Below, piece after piece: positions 35,480 to 46,327 of a DNA stretch of 64,000 bases (positions are counted from its first letter, which is position 1; every line of letters begins with the position of its first letter). The notes under the pieces are model-generated. The model did not search any database and was not told the origin of the DNA. It was given only the letters and a program-made list of their open reading frames with translations. The translations under genes and the position numbers were made by a program. The DNA lies in assembly GCF_048569485.1 (NCBI RefSeq), contig NC_134355.1:399968695-400032694 (forward strand), written 5' to 3'. Origin of the DNA: Anomaloglossus baeobatrachus (Eukaryota > Chordata > Amphibia > Anura > Aromobatidae).

Positions 35480-37250
35480 TGAGGCTCAAACTTTTCAAAA
35501 CTCCAAGGGTCAACAGTTTGAACACACCTACATGTAATGTTTTTTGTTGTTCTTATAACAGGTGAACACTGTACATTCCAACTGAACACAGACAAAACAA
35601 CAAAGGAACACATATGGAAACAAAGATTACAGAAACACATGTGAAACAAACTCAGAAGGTGTGATAACCCTTAGAGTCCTTAAAGTACTCTCTTCTCCTC
35701 CACCCCATTTACTTTGGTGACAGCTTTATACAACCTTGGAAATCTCTCAAGCAGATCATCTGGTAGTGACCTGGATTGGCTTCCAATGAACAGGTACGCA
35801 TCGCCAAGAGTTAATTTGTGGAATCACCAGTCTTCAGAAAGTGTTTGCAACCTGTGCTTTGCTGATGCTGTGTTGGTAACCAGATCTATACAATACTCTA
35901 AAAGTTCTATGTCACAACTACTACGCCAGAATATGGTAAGAACCACTCAATTAAGTAAAGAGAAACAAAAGTCCATCATTACTTTAATACATGGAGGTCA
36001 GTCAATCTGGAAAATTGCTAGAAACTAGAACGTATCCTCAAGGACAGTGATGTTAACCATGAATCACTATGATGAAGCTGGCTTTCATAAAAACTACCCC
36101 AGGAAAGAAAGAGAACGAATTACCTACACTGCAGATAATGAATTAATCAAAGTTAATAGCCTCAGAAGCAGCAAATTAACAGCACCTCAGATAACTGCCT
36201 TCATAAATGATGTACAGACAACAAGAAGCAGACACATGTCAACATCAAACTCGGCTGTCTATAGGTAACTGCACAAAGCCTTTATGGTTGAATTGTTGTA
36301 ACGAAGGCGCTACTGAGCAGAGTAAAGAAAAGACTTGTTTCTCCAAAGAAACGCGAGGACAGGACAATAGATCAGTGGAAATCTGCACTGTGTTCTGATG
36401 AGTTGAAGTTTCATAGTTTTTGCACCAAACACCATGTCTTCGTGAGGCTTAGCAAAGGTGATTAGATGTTTTCTTTAGATATGTGGTACTTACTGTGAAA
36501 TTTGGATGCATAGGTATGATGGTGCTTCATTCCAAATTCAGTGCACCCAGCATGGCTACTATCAAAATCTACAATGATATATCACCCCATCTGGTTTCTA
36601 GTTAATGGGACCATAATTTGTGCTTTAACAGGACAATGACCCAAAACTAGAGTTCAGCGGATTGCTGATAATCCGAAGAGAGAGAAAGAGAGAGAGGAAA
36701 AAAAAAAAAAAAAACCCAAATCCGGATCGTGCAGCCGGATTCCCGCGTCCGGGTCAGACCCGGATCGGACGCTGAAACCGTACGGATCCGGATTTTTACA
36801 GTTCGGGTCTGCTCAGCACTACCCAAAACACATCTACAGATTATGGAAGGTCTATGTGACCAAAAAGGAGAGAAACTGAGTGCTGCATCTGAAAGTATGA
36901 CTTCCACATTCATATGACCTCAGCCCAATTGAGACTGTTTGAGAAGTGTTGGGTCCAAGAAGGAAGGCAACACAGCCAACAAGTGCTCAACACCTCTAGT
37001 AACTTCTTCAAGACCAGAGGAAAGCCAGGTGACTGACTCATGAACTTGTTTTAAACAATACCAAGTGTGTAAAGCTGTCATCAGAGTAAAAGGGGCTCAT
37101 TTGAGGACGCTAAAGTTTAACACACATTATGTTTTGTTTCATACATATTTCTTTACTCCTTGCACTATATGTGTTCCTTTGTGGTTTTTCCTCCTTCAGT
37201 CTGAATATACAATGTCCACATTCTAATAATAAGGAAAACCTTTTAAATAG
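35480..37250 (+). mobile_element. Decayed Tc1-like DNA transposon
   Basis: Long imperfect inverted repeats near both limits share 'AAAGGAACACATAT' type text (about 35605) with its complement ATATGTGTTCCTTTG (about 37168). Between them, plus-strand remnants of Tc1 transposase start 'MVRTTQLSKEKQKSIITLIHGG' (35934) and continue in shifting frames to a 'LCFNRTMTQN'-like relic of the second catalytic site. A hAT miniature is inserted at 36648. Confidence 0.75.
36648..36821. mobile_element. hAT-type miniature element, 174 bp
   Basis: A perfect 8-bp target duplication (CCCAAAAC at 36640-36647 and 36822-36829) flanks ends TAGAGTTCAGC and GCTCAGCACTA. The interior has a GA-rich run, a poly-A run and a CCGGATC-rich palindromic segment. 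It lies in the decayed Tc1-like element. Confidence 0.85.
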
Positions 37251-37307
37251 CTGTGTGCAAAATGTTAACCAATACTATTCAGTCATAGCTGAAAGTGTTG
37301 GCACCCT

Positions 37308-38131
37308 TGAAATTGTTCTTTATTTTCATGACTCTGAAAATTGTAGATTCACATTGAAGGCATCAAAACTATGAATTAACACATGTAGAATGAAATACTT
37401 AGCAAAAAAGTGTGAAACAACAACTGAAAATATGTCTTATATTCTAGGTTCTTCAAAGTAGCCACCTTTTGCTTTGATTACTACTTTGCACACTCTTGGC
37501 ATTCTCTTGATGAGCTTCAAGAGGTAGTCACTCTTGAGACAGTTATTCAAAATTGAAGGCATACTGAACCAGCATGGCTACCACAGCACCTTGCAGCGGC
37601 ATGTTATTCCATCCGGTTTGCGTTTAGTTGGACCATCATTTATTTTTCAACAGGACAATGACCCCAAACACACCTCCAGGCTGTGTAAGGGCTATTTTGA
37701 CTAAGAAGGAGAGTGATGGGGTGCTACGCCAGATGACCTGGCCTCCACAGTCACCAGACCTGAACCCAGTAGAGATGGTTTGGGGTGAGCTGGACCGCAG
37801 AGTGAAGGCAAATGGGCCAACAAATGCTAAGCATCTCGGGAACTCCTTCAAGGCTGTTGGAAGACCATATCCGGTAACTACTTCTCGAAGCTCATCAAGA
37901 GAATGCCAAGAGTGTGCAAAATAGTAATTAAAGCAAAAGGTGGTTACTTTGAAGAACTCAGAATATAAGACATATTTTCAGTTGATTAACAATTTTTTGT
38001 TAAGTAGTTCATTCCACATGTGTTAATTTATAGTTTTGATGCCTTCAATGTGAACCTACAATTTTCAGAGTCATGAAAATAAAGAAAACTCTTTGAATGA
38101 AAAGGTGTGTCCGAACTTTTGGCTTGTACTG
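37308..38131 (+). mobile_element. Tc1-like deletion derivative
   Basis: Long subterminal inverted repeats (CATGACTCTGAAAATTGTAG on the left, CTACAATTTTCAGAGTCATG-like on the right) bound a shortened interior. The right end finishes TTTTGGCTTGTACTG before TA; the left outer end is lost. The interior keeps only the C-terminal transposase part with 'QDNDPKHTS', 'SPDLNPVEMVWGELDRRVK' and 'ECQECAK' (37628-37924). It is inserted in another Tc1-like element. Confidence 0.78.
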
Positions 38132-39373
38132 TATTTCTCACAAAACATTATTACAATTACACAATTTGTTACACACTTTTATTACCTTTGTGCGTATTGG
38201 AACAACATAAAAAAGGCAAATTAGACACAGTTTCATACAAAATCCCCAAAATGGGCCGGACACAATTGTTGGCACCTTCCAAAATTGTGGATAAATAACT
38301 ATTTCAAGCATGTGATGCTCGTTCAAACTGACTGTGGCAAAGAACAGGTATGGGGAATATGAAACCAGATAAAAAGGGGAGAAGTTGACTCAATCTTTGA
38401 ATTGTGCTGGTGTGTACCACACATACCACACAAGTATTGAGAAAAGAAAGAGGATGAGAGAACTACCTTAAGACTTGAGAATCAAAATTGTTGAAAAATA
38501 ACAACAATCTCAACATTACAAGTCCATCTCAAGAGAGATTGATGTTTTTGCCCACGGTGCACAACATAATCAAGACGTTTACAACCCATACAACTGTAGC
38601 TAAGCTCCCTGAACGTGGACAGCAGAAAAAATTGACGAAAGGCTGCATAGTCTGGATGGTGGATAAGCTGCCCAAATCAAGTTCCAAAGAAATTCAAGCT
38701 GTCCTGCAGGCTCAGGGTGCATCAGTGTCACCACAAACTATTTGTCCACATCTGAATGAAATGAAATGCTATGGCAGGAAACCCAGGAGAACTCCACTGC
38801 TTGCACAGAGATAGAAAAAAGTTAGACTGTAGTTTGCCAGAATGTATGTGTGTAAGCCAAAATCCTTCTAGGAAAGTGTTTTGTGGACACATGGATAGAG
38901 ATTTTTGGTAAAGCATATCATTCTACTGTTTGCCGAAAACAGAATGAGACCTAAAAAGAAAAGAACACAGTACCTACAGTGAAATATTAGAGAGGGGTTC
39001 AAATATGCTTGTGGTTGTTTTGCTGCCTCTGGCACTGAGTGCTTTGATTGTATGCAAGGTATCAAAATCTGAAGATTACCACAGGATTTTGGATCACAAG
39101 GTAGTGAATGGTGTCAGAAAGCTGGGTTTGTGTCATAGGTCATAGGTATGTCAGCAGGACACTGACCCCAAATATACTTCAAGTAGCACCCAGAAAAGGA
39201 TGGAAGCAAAGCACTGGAGAGGTCTGAAGTGGCAGCAATGAATCCAGATCTAAATCCCATTGAACACCTGGGGAGAGATCTTAAAACTGCAGTTGGGAGA
39301 AAGCATTGTTCAAATGTGAGAGATCTGGAGCAGTTTGGAATGGAAGAGTGGTCCAAAATTCCATTTGAGAGGT

Positions 39374-41583
39374 TTAAAGGGACAGTATCGCGTTTTTTTA
39401 TTTTTGTATTAAAAATAGTGATTCTGAAATCAAGTATTTCTAATACAAAATGAAAATCGTAGCTTATTTTCTTTTTCTGTTATTCTAATTTTACTGTATG
39501 CACTGGGGGCCATGTTGGATTTGCTGTGTGTGTAACGACAGTTACACACTCCTTTATGGCAGCCCCTGTGCATAGAGAATAGTGGTCGCTATCCGACCCT
39601 ATGTTTAACGTTACAGTGGGCGTATGCTGTGACCTGGATGCGCCCCCTGGGCTGTCCAGATCACAGCAGAGGGAGGAGTTCAGCCGCCATCATCGTGGAG
39701 CTCACAGCGTATGCTGTTTGCTCCACTTCACCCCCGTCAACCGCCGGGATATGTGAGTACAGGCCGCCTCCCCTCCCCTGCCCCCGTTACCGATGACACC
39801 GCCTCCCTCCGCTCTCCCCAGCCCCCGCTACTGCTACCGCTAGTGCCGCCCCTCGCCGTTCCCGTCTCCGCTGACACCCCATCCCTTCGCTCTCCTCAGC
39901 CCCCGCTAGTGCCGCCCCTCCCCCCGCCGTTACCGTCTCCGATGACACTTCCTCCCTCCGCTCTCCCCAGCCACCGCTCTGCTCGCCGCTACTGTGTATG
40001 TGTGTGCCCTTGCCCCACTGCATGCGAGTACCGCCGCTGATGCTGTCTGCACGGCTGTGTATTATCCTCTCCTGTTTCATACTATCTGCTGAGCCGTGTA
40101 TCTAATCCTCTCTGATACACAGCTCAGCAGACCGCATCACCCAGGACAGGATTAGATACACAGCTCATCAGACAGTATCTAATCCTGTCCTGGGTGATAC
40201 TGTCTGCTGAGCTGTGTATCTAATCCTGTCCTGGGTGATGCTGTGTGCACGGCCGTGTATCTAATCCTCTCCTGGGTGATGCGGTCTGCACGGCCGTGTA
40301 TCTAATCCTCTCCTGGGTGATGCTGTGTGCACGGCCGTGTATCTAATCCTCTCCTGGGTGATGCTGTGTGCACGGCCGTGTATCTAATCCTGTCCTGGGT
40401 GATGCTGTGTGCACGGCCGTGTATCTAATCCTGTCCTGGGTGATGCGGTCTGCACGGCCGTGTATCTAATCCTGTCCTGGGTGATGCTGTGTGCACGGCC
40501 GTGTATCTAATCCTGTCCTGGTTGATGCGGTCTGCACGGCCGTGTATCTAATCCTGTCCTGGTTGATACGGTCTGCACGGCCGTGTATCTAATCCTGTCC
40601 TGGGTGATGCTGTGTGCACGGCCGTGTATCTAATCCTCTCCTGGGTGATGCTGTGTGCACGGCCGTGTATCTAATCCTCTCCTGGGTGATGCTGTGTGCA
40701 CGGCCGTGTATCTAATCCTCTCCTGGGTGATGCTGTGATGCTGTGTGCACGGCCGTGTATCTAATCCTCTCCTGGGTGATGCTGTGTGCACGGCCGTGTA
40801 TCTAATCCTCTCCTGGGTGATGCTGTGTGCACGGCCGTGTATCTAATCCTCTCCTGGGTGATGCTGTGTGCACGGCCGTGTATCTAATCCTGTCCTGGGT
40901 GATGCGGTGTGCACGGCCGTGTATCTAATCCTGTCCTGGGTGATACTGTCTGCTGAGCCGTGTATCTAATCCTAGCCTGTGTGATACTGTCTGCTGAGCC
41001 GTGTATCTAATCCTAGCCTGGGTGATACTGTCTGCTGAGCTGTGTATCTAATCCTAGCCTGTGTGATACTGTCTGCTGAGCCGTGTATCTAATCCTAGCC
41101 TGGGTGATACTGTCTGCTGAGTTGTGTGTCTAATCCTCTCCTGTGTGATACTGTCTGCAGAGCCGTGTATCTAATTCTGTCCTGTGTGATACTCCTGCTG
41201 TCCTTGGTGACACTTTAGACATTTCTGGTCACCAACAAAATGGCTGTGCACTGTGTCCCTACATGTCATTCTCTGTTATCCTTTGTAAACACTCAGATTG
41301 GGAGGTGGAGGCGTGCCACCACACACAGGAGAGCAGACTCCGTCCACTTTACTGCAAGCTGTAACGTGAGCTTTTTCCTACAGTGGGATTTCTGTAGGAT
41401 TTCAGAAGCTGCTCCCCCTAGTGTTTAACAGTGGAAACAGTGGAAAATATTAAACTTTTTAATTTTTTTTTACATTTTGCTCAATTAAAAAAAGAAAATA
41501 ATATTTAAACAAAACATTAAAATAATATTACTTTACATTTTTTCAGGTATTTAATTTTTTTTCTGACGATACAGTCCCTTTAA
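39374..41583. mobile_element. TTAA-flanked element containing a minisatellite
   Basis: TTAA at 39374-39377 and 41580-41583 flanks AGGGACAGTATCG and CGATACAGTCCCT. The interrupted Tc1 coding sequence reads across when one TTAA is kept, so the duplication is exactly TTAA, as for piggyBac-like transposition. The interior has an AT-rich rim, a GC-rich proline-codon-like section (39711-40030) and a 41-bp minisatellite. No transposase. Confidence 0.8.
40057..41195. repeat. 41-bp minisatellite, roughly 27 units
   Basis: The unit reads GTGATGCTGTGTGCACGGCC then GTGTATCTAATCCTCTCCTGG, with variants (GGTCTG, ACTGTCTGCTGAG, GTCCTG). The two edges use the TGCTGAGCCGTG type and the centre uses the GCACGGCCGTG type. 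Near 40105-40165 about one and a half units lie in the opposite orientation. The copy number is a length estimate. Confidence 0.93.
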
Positions 41584-41876
41584 GAAGCTTGTTGATGGTT
41601 ATAGGAAGGGATGGATTGCAGTAATTTATCCCGAAGGATGTGCAACCAAATATTATGTTGATGGTGGCAAAAATTTTGTCTGGCCCATTTTGGGCGTTTT
41701 GTTTGTACTTATGTCCAATTTGCCTTTTTTTCCCTCTGGGTTTTCTTTATTTTGGTTATTCCAATACACACAAAGGAAACACACATGTATAAAACACAAC
41801 ATGTTGAATTGCAATCATTTTCAGGGAGAAATACTTTTTCTGGAACAATGTCAATGGTGCCAACACGGTCAGCCTG

Positions 41877-42907
41877 TATATGTACTGTATTTACTGACTA
41901 TAAGATGCACCTAGGTTTTAGGCAAAAAAAGGGAAACAAAAAGGGGAGTTTTTTCATTCAATTTCTGCAGCAGCTGGCAACATGTTAACATCTGGCTACC
42001 GTCAGCGCATACAACAGAGTCAGAGCCTCACCAATAAGACACTGATGACCTATCTTAATGATAGGGCATAAACATCCAATTACTGGATAGCCCCCTTATT
42101 GTAGTCAACCTATTTAGTCAACTGAAATTAAACATATTTTACTACTGCTTTTTAGTAGTAGTTTTCTACATGGAGGGTGGATAAATATATGTATTGTAAC
42201 AGTGATCATGTGATGACAGTATTTGTAAGATATATAATATTATTGTATTGAGATACAGTACCACTTAGTGGTGAGCTACTAATGTAGGGCATCATGTGGG
42301 GTTTCCCATTGCCTATTAGGAGAATTAAGGGGCCTGTAGTCACGTTCTCGCTCTTCCATTTTCTCCTGCTTGATTTGGTCACTTTGTTTGCAAAAATTGC
42401 CCCATCTACAAGCCGGTTATAGTCCCTGTGCTGCTAGAATAAATAACCCCAATAAGGAGCGCAGTGTAGGGGCAATCGAGAGGAAGGTCAGCTCATGGTA
42501 AATTACACAGGTCCTTTATCTCCAGCATTGTACACTGTATGGGTGAGCATCTGTCAGGGTGAGCCCTATGTGCTGTGCAGTATGAACACAGAAAACATCA
42601 CTGACTTGTCACTGCACAGAAGTAGTAAGCTCTGCTTCTTCACTGCCTTTATTGCTCTGACTCTAGTAAGGTGTTCTCCCTGCGTCAGGCAGTCAGAGCA
42701 GTCATTACAGGCATTTACAGAGGTAAGGGGCCTTATCAGAACATAATTAGCAGAGTGGACTATTGCCTTATAGCACACACATTACAGTCAGTCAATCACT
42801 CCATCAGCACCTATACTGTGGAAATGTTACTGACTTAGTGAGACCTTCCTAAATGTGCCACCATGTAAAGCTGCACAAACACAGTCTCAAGCTACAATCC
42901 TAAAAAA
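41877..42907. other. No gene recognised
   Basis: Apart from a fragment of the ATAAGACGCAC-type miniature near 41890-41930, this is unassigned non-coding sequence. Confidence 0.4.
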
Positions 42908-43316
42908 GGGAATTTTGTTTACTTACCGTAAATTCCTTTTCTTCTAGCTCCTATTGGGAGACCCAGACAATTGGGTGTATAGCTTCTGCCTCCGGAGGCC
43001 ACACAAAGTATTACACTTTTAAAAAAGTGTAACCCCTCCCCTCTGCCTATACACCCTCCCGTGGATCACGGGCTCCTCAGTTTTGGTGCAAAAGCAGGAA
43101 GGAGAAAACTTATAAATTGGTCTAGGGTAAATTCAATCCGAGGGATGTTCGGAGAACTGAAGACCATGAACCATAAGAACAAATCAACATCAACAACATG
43201 TGTACACAAAAGAACAACCAGCCCGAAGGGCACAGGGGTGGGTGCTGGGTCTCCCAATAGGAGCTAGAAGAAAAGGAATTTACGGTAAGTAAACAAAATT
43301 CCCTTTTTCTTTGTCG
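42908..43316. repeat. DIRS copy A, left terminal repeat region
   Basis: It contains the outer inverted terminal repeat, and the same 55-bp outer sequence again in opposite orientation at its inner edge. The sequence TTTACTTACCGTAAATTCC has a splice-donor-like complement. The match to the right end at 48806-48957 is high. Confidence 0.85.
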
Positions 43317-43441
43317 CTCCATTGGGAGACCCAGACAATTGGGACGTCCAAGAGCAGTCCCTGGGTGGGTAAAAGAATACCTCAATAAAAGGAGCCGAAA
43401 ACGGCCCCCTCTTACAGGTGGGCAACCGCCGCCTGGAGGAC

Positions 43442-44698
43442 TCACCTACCTAGATTGGCGTCTGCCGAAGCATAGGCATGCACTTGATAGTGCTTCGTGA
43501 AAGTGTGCAGACTAGACCACGTAGCTGCCTGACACACCTGCTGAGCCGTCGCCCGGTGCCGCAAAGCCCAGGACGCACCTACGGCTCTGGTAGAATGGGC
43601 TTTCAACCCTGAAGGAAGTGGAAGCCCAGAAGAACGGTAGGCCTCGAGAATCGGTTCCTTGATCCACCGAGCCAAGGTTGACTTGGAGGCCTGAGAGCCC
43701 TTACGCTGGCCAGCGACAAGGACAAAGAGCGCGTCTGAACGGCGCAGGGGCGCCGTGCGAGACACGTAGAACCGGAGTGCTCTCACTAGATCCAAAGAGT
43801 GCAAATCCTTTTCACACTGGTGAATTGGATTAGGGCAAAAGGAAGGCAAGGAGATATCCTGATTTAGATGAAAAAGGGATACCACCTTAGGGAGAAATTC
43901 CGGGACAGGACGCAGAACCACCTTATCCTGGTGAAAAACCAGGAAGGGGGCTTTGCATGACAGCGCTGCAAGCTCAGACACTCTCCGAAGTGATGTGACC
44001 GCCACCAGGAAGGCCACCTTCTGAGAAAGACGGGAGAGAGAGACATCCCGCAGTGGCTCAAAAGGCGGCTTTTGAAGAGCCTTCAGAACCCTGTTAAGAT
44101 CCCAAGGTTCCAACGGACGTTTGTAAGGTGGGACCATGTGGCAAACCCCCTGCAGGAACGTGCGGACCTGCGGAAGCCTGGCTAGACGCTTTTGAAAAAA
44201 CACGGAGAGCGCCGACACTTGGCCCTTGAGAGAGCCGAGGGACAAACCCTTGTCCATTTCAGATTGTAGGAATGAAAGAAATGTGGGTAAAGCAAACGGC
44301 CATGGAGGAAAACCGTTATCAGAGCACCAGGATAAGAAGATTTGCCAAGACCTGTAATAGATTTTGGCGGACGTAGGCTTCCTGGCTTGTCTCATGGTGG
44401 CAATGACATCCTGAGATAACCCTGAAGACGCTAGGAGCCAGGACTCAATGGCCACACAGTCAGGTTGAGGGCCACAGAATTCAGATGGAAAAACGGCCCT
44501 TGTGACAGCAAGTCTGGGCGGTCTGGAAGCGCCCACGGTTGACCCACCGTGAGATGCCACAGATCCCGATACCACGACCGCCTCGGCCAGTCTGGAGCGA
44601 CGAGAATGGCGGGACGGCAGTTGGATCGGATCTTGCGTAAAACTCTGGGCAGCATTGCCAGAGGGGGAAACACATATGGCAGTCGAAACTGCGACCAA
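43442..44698 (-). pseudogene. DIRS copy A, tyrosine recombinase region
   Basis: The recombinase carries the first Arg in TSLRRVSEL (about 43985), the H-x-x-R in AHSTRAVG (about 43580) and the nucleophile-type Tyr in FTKHYQVH (about 43487). This enzyme would integrate circular DIRS DNA without a target duplication. It overlaps the end of the RT region in a different frame, as usual in DIRS. Part of a fossil element. Confidence 0.88.
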
Positions 44699-46239
44699 TC
44701 CTGGACCAGAGCGTCAACTGCCAGAGCTCTGTGATCCTGAGACCGTGCCATGAAGGCCGGGACCTTGTTGTTGTGTCGTGACGCCATGAGATCGACGTCC
44801 GGCGTTCCCCAGCGGCGATAGATCTCTCGAAACACGTCTGGGTGAAGAGACCATTCCCCCGCGTCCATGCCCTGACGACTGAGAAAATCTGCTTCCCAGT
44901 TTTCCATGCCCGGGATGTGAACTGCGGAGATGGTGGAGCCTGTGACTTCCACCCACTGCAGAATCCGCCCGACTTCCTGGAAGGCTCGACGACTGCGAGT
45001 GCCGCCTTGGTGGTTGATGTAGGCGACGGCAGTGGCGTTGTCCGATTGGATTCCGATCTGCCTGCCCTCCAGCCACCGATGGAAAGCCAATAGGGCTAGA
45101 TATACTGCCCTTATCTCCAGAATATTGATCTGAAGGGACGATTCTATTGGAGTCCAGGTTCCTTGAGCCCTGTGGTGGAGAAAAACCGCTCCCCAACCTG
45201 ACAGGCTCGCGTCCGTGGTGACCACGGCCCAGGTTGGCGGGAGGAAGGATTTTCCACGAGACAGAGATGTGGGTAGGAGCCACCACTGAAGTGATGTTTT
45301 GGTTGCAAGTGAAAGAGAGATGTTCTTGTCGAGGGAAGCCGAACTCTTGTCCCATTTGCGAAGAATGTCCCATTGGAGTGGTCGTAGATGGAATTGCGCG
45401 AACGGCACTGCCTCCATAGCTGCAACCATCTTCCCCAGGAAGTGCATGAGGCGCCTTAAGGGGTGTGACTGACTCCGAAGAAGTGACTGCACCCCCGCCT
45501 GCAGAGAAAGCTGTTTGTCCCGCGGTAGCTTGACTAACGCTGGAAGGGTATGAAACTCCATCCCGAGGTAAGTCAGTGATTGGGTCGGCGTCAACTTGGA
45601 TTTCGGGAAATTGATGATCCACCCGAACTGCTGGAGAGTCACCAGAGTGACGGTAAGACTTCGTTGACATGCCACCCGAGAAGGGGTGCTGACTAGGAGA
45701 TCGTCCAAGTATGGGATCACCGAGTGGCCCTGAGAGTGCAGGACCGCCACAACGGATGCCATGACTTTGGTGAAGACCCGTGGGGCTGTCGCCAGGCCGA
45801 AGGGCAATGCGACGAACTGGAGGTGTTCGTCCCCGATGGCGAAACGCAGGAAACGTTGATGTTCGGGTGCGATCGGCACATGGAGATAAGCATCCTTGAT
45901 GTCGATCGATGCTAGGAAGTCTCTTTGTGACATCGAGGCGATGACCGAGCGGAGAGATTCCATCCGAAACCGTCTGGTTCTCACATGTCTGTTGAGCAGC
46001 TTGAGGTCCAGAACGGGACGGAATGACCCGTCCTTTTTTGGCACCACGAACAAGTTGGAGTAAAATCCGCGACCACGTTCCTGAAGGGGAACGGGAATCA
46101 CAACTCCTTCCATCTTTAGAGCGTCCACCGCCTGAAAAAGTGCGTCGGCCTGTGCGGGGGGTGGGGAGGTTCTGAAAAAACGAGCCGCAGGTCGAGAGCT
46201 GAACTCTATCCTGTAACCATGAGACAGAATGTCTCTCAC
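44431..46239 (-). pseudogene. DIRS copy A, reverse transcriptase, RNase H and Dam-like region
   Basis: RT blocks include FVVPKKDGSFRPVLDLKLLN, DIKDAYLHVPI, LPFGLATAPRVF and the active-site YLDDLL (about 45695). RNase H follows with TTDASLSGWG, an acidic EIRAVYLAL and QSDNATAVAY. A DIRS-type Dam-like segment (PDVDLMASRHN..., VFPPLAMLPRVLRK, ILVAPDWPRRSW) closes it. It copies the element RNA into DNA in the family. Confidence 0.9.
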
Positions 46240-46327
46240 CCATCGGTCTTAAACGTGTGGCCACCAGGCGTCGCCAAAGCGGGAGAGCCTGCCACCGACC
46301 GAGGATGCGGCTAGATGAGGCCGAGAG

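Larger units (their letters stand above)
38380..41670 (+). pseudogene. Tc1-like transposase, decayed and split
   Basis: Recognisable parts in order: 'TTVAKLPERGQQKKLTKGC' and 'SSSKEIQAVLQAQGASVSPQTI' (helix-turn-helix and linker, 38600-38760), 'GRKPRRTPLL' (38775), a weak catalytic region, 'NPDLNPIEHLGRDLK' (39241) and 'EEWSKIPFERF' (39343). The frame resumes at 41584 with 'KLVDGYRKGWIAVIYPEGCATKYY'. Stops are frequent. The break in the last part is the TTAA-element insertion. Confidence 0.8.
37280..41876 (+). mobile_element. Tc1-like DNA transposon hosting two later insertions
   Basis: The left end CAGTCATAGCTGAAAGTGTT and onward (GGCACCCTTGAAATTGTTC) pairs with the right end GGTGCCAACACGGTCAGCCTG followed by TA. 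Inside lie a second Tc1-like derivative (37308-38131) and a TTAA element (39378-41579). Subtracting both leaves about 1.57 kb, a normal Tc1 length. The decayed transposase is split between 38380-39373 and 41584-41670. Confidence 0.82.

Noticed and set aside
36340-36360. Another GAAACGCG motif
   Set aside because: It lies in the decayed Tc1 transposase coding stretch (CCAAAGAAACGCGAGG) and has no stem II or core box before it, so it is chance.
39711-40040. Proline-rich open frame
   Set aside because: It lies in a GC-rich part of a TTAA element beside the minisatellite. The composition explains the frame and no homolog was recognised.
40057-41195. Possible CRISPR-like array
   Set aside because: The units are directly adjacent with no unique spacers, and the setting is a vertebrate genome. 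It is a minisatellite.
44714-46264. A long second minus-strand frame over the DIRS RT region
   Set aside because: It lacks any domain and overlaps the clear RT frame. It is a GC-driven shadow.
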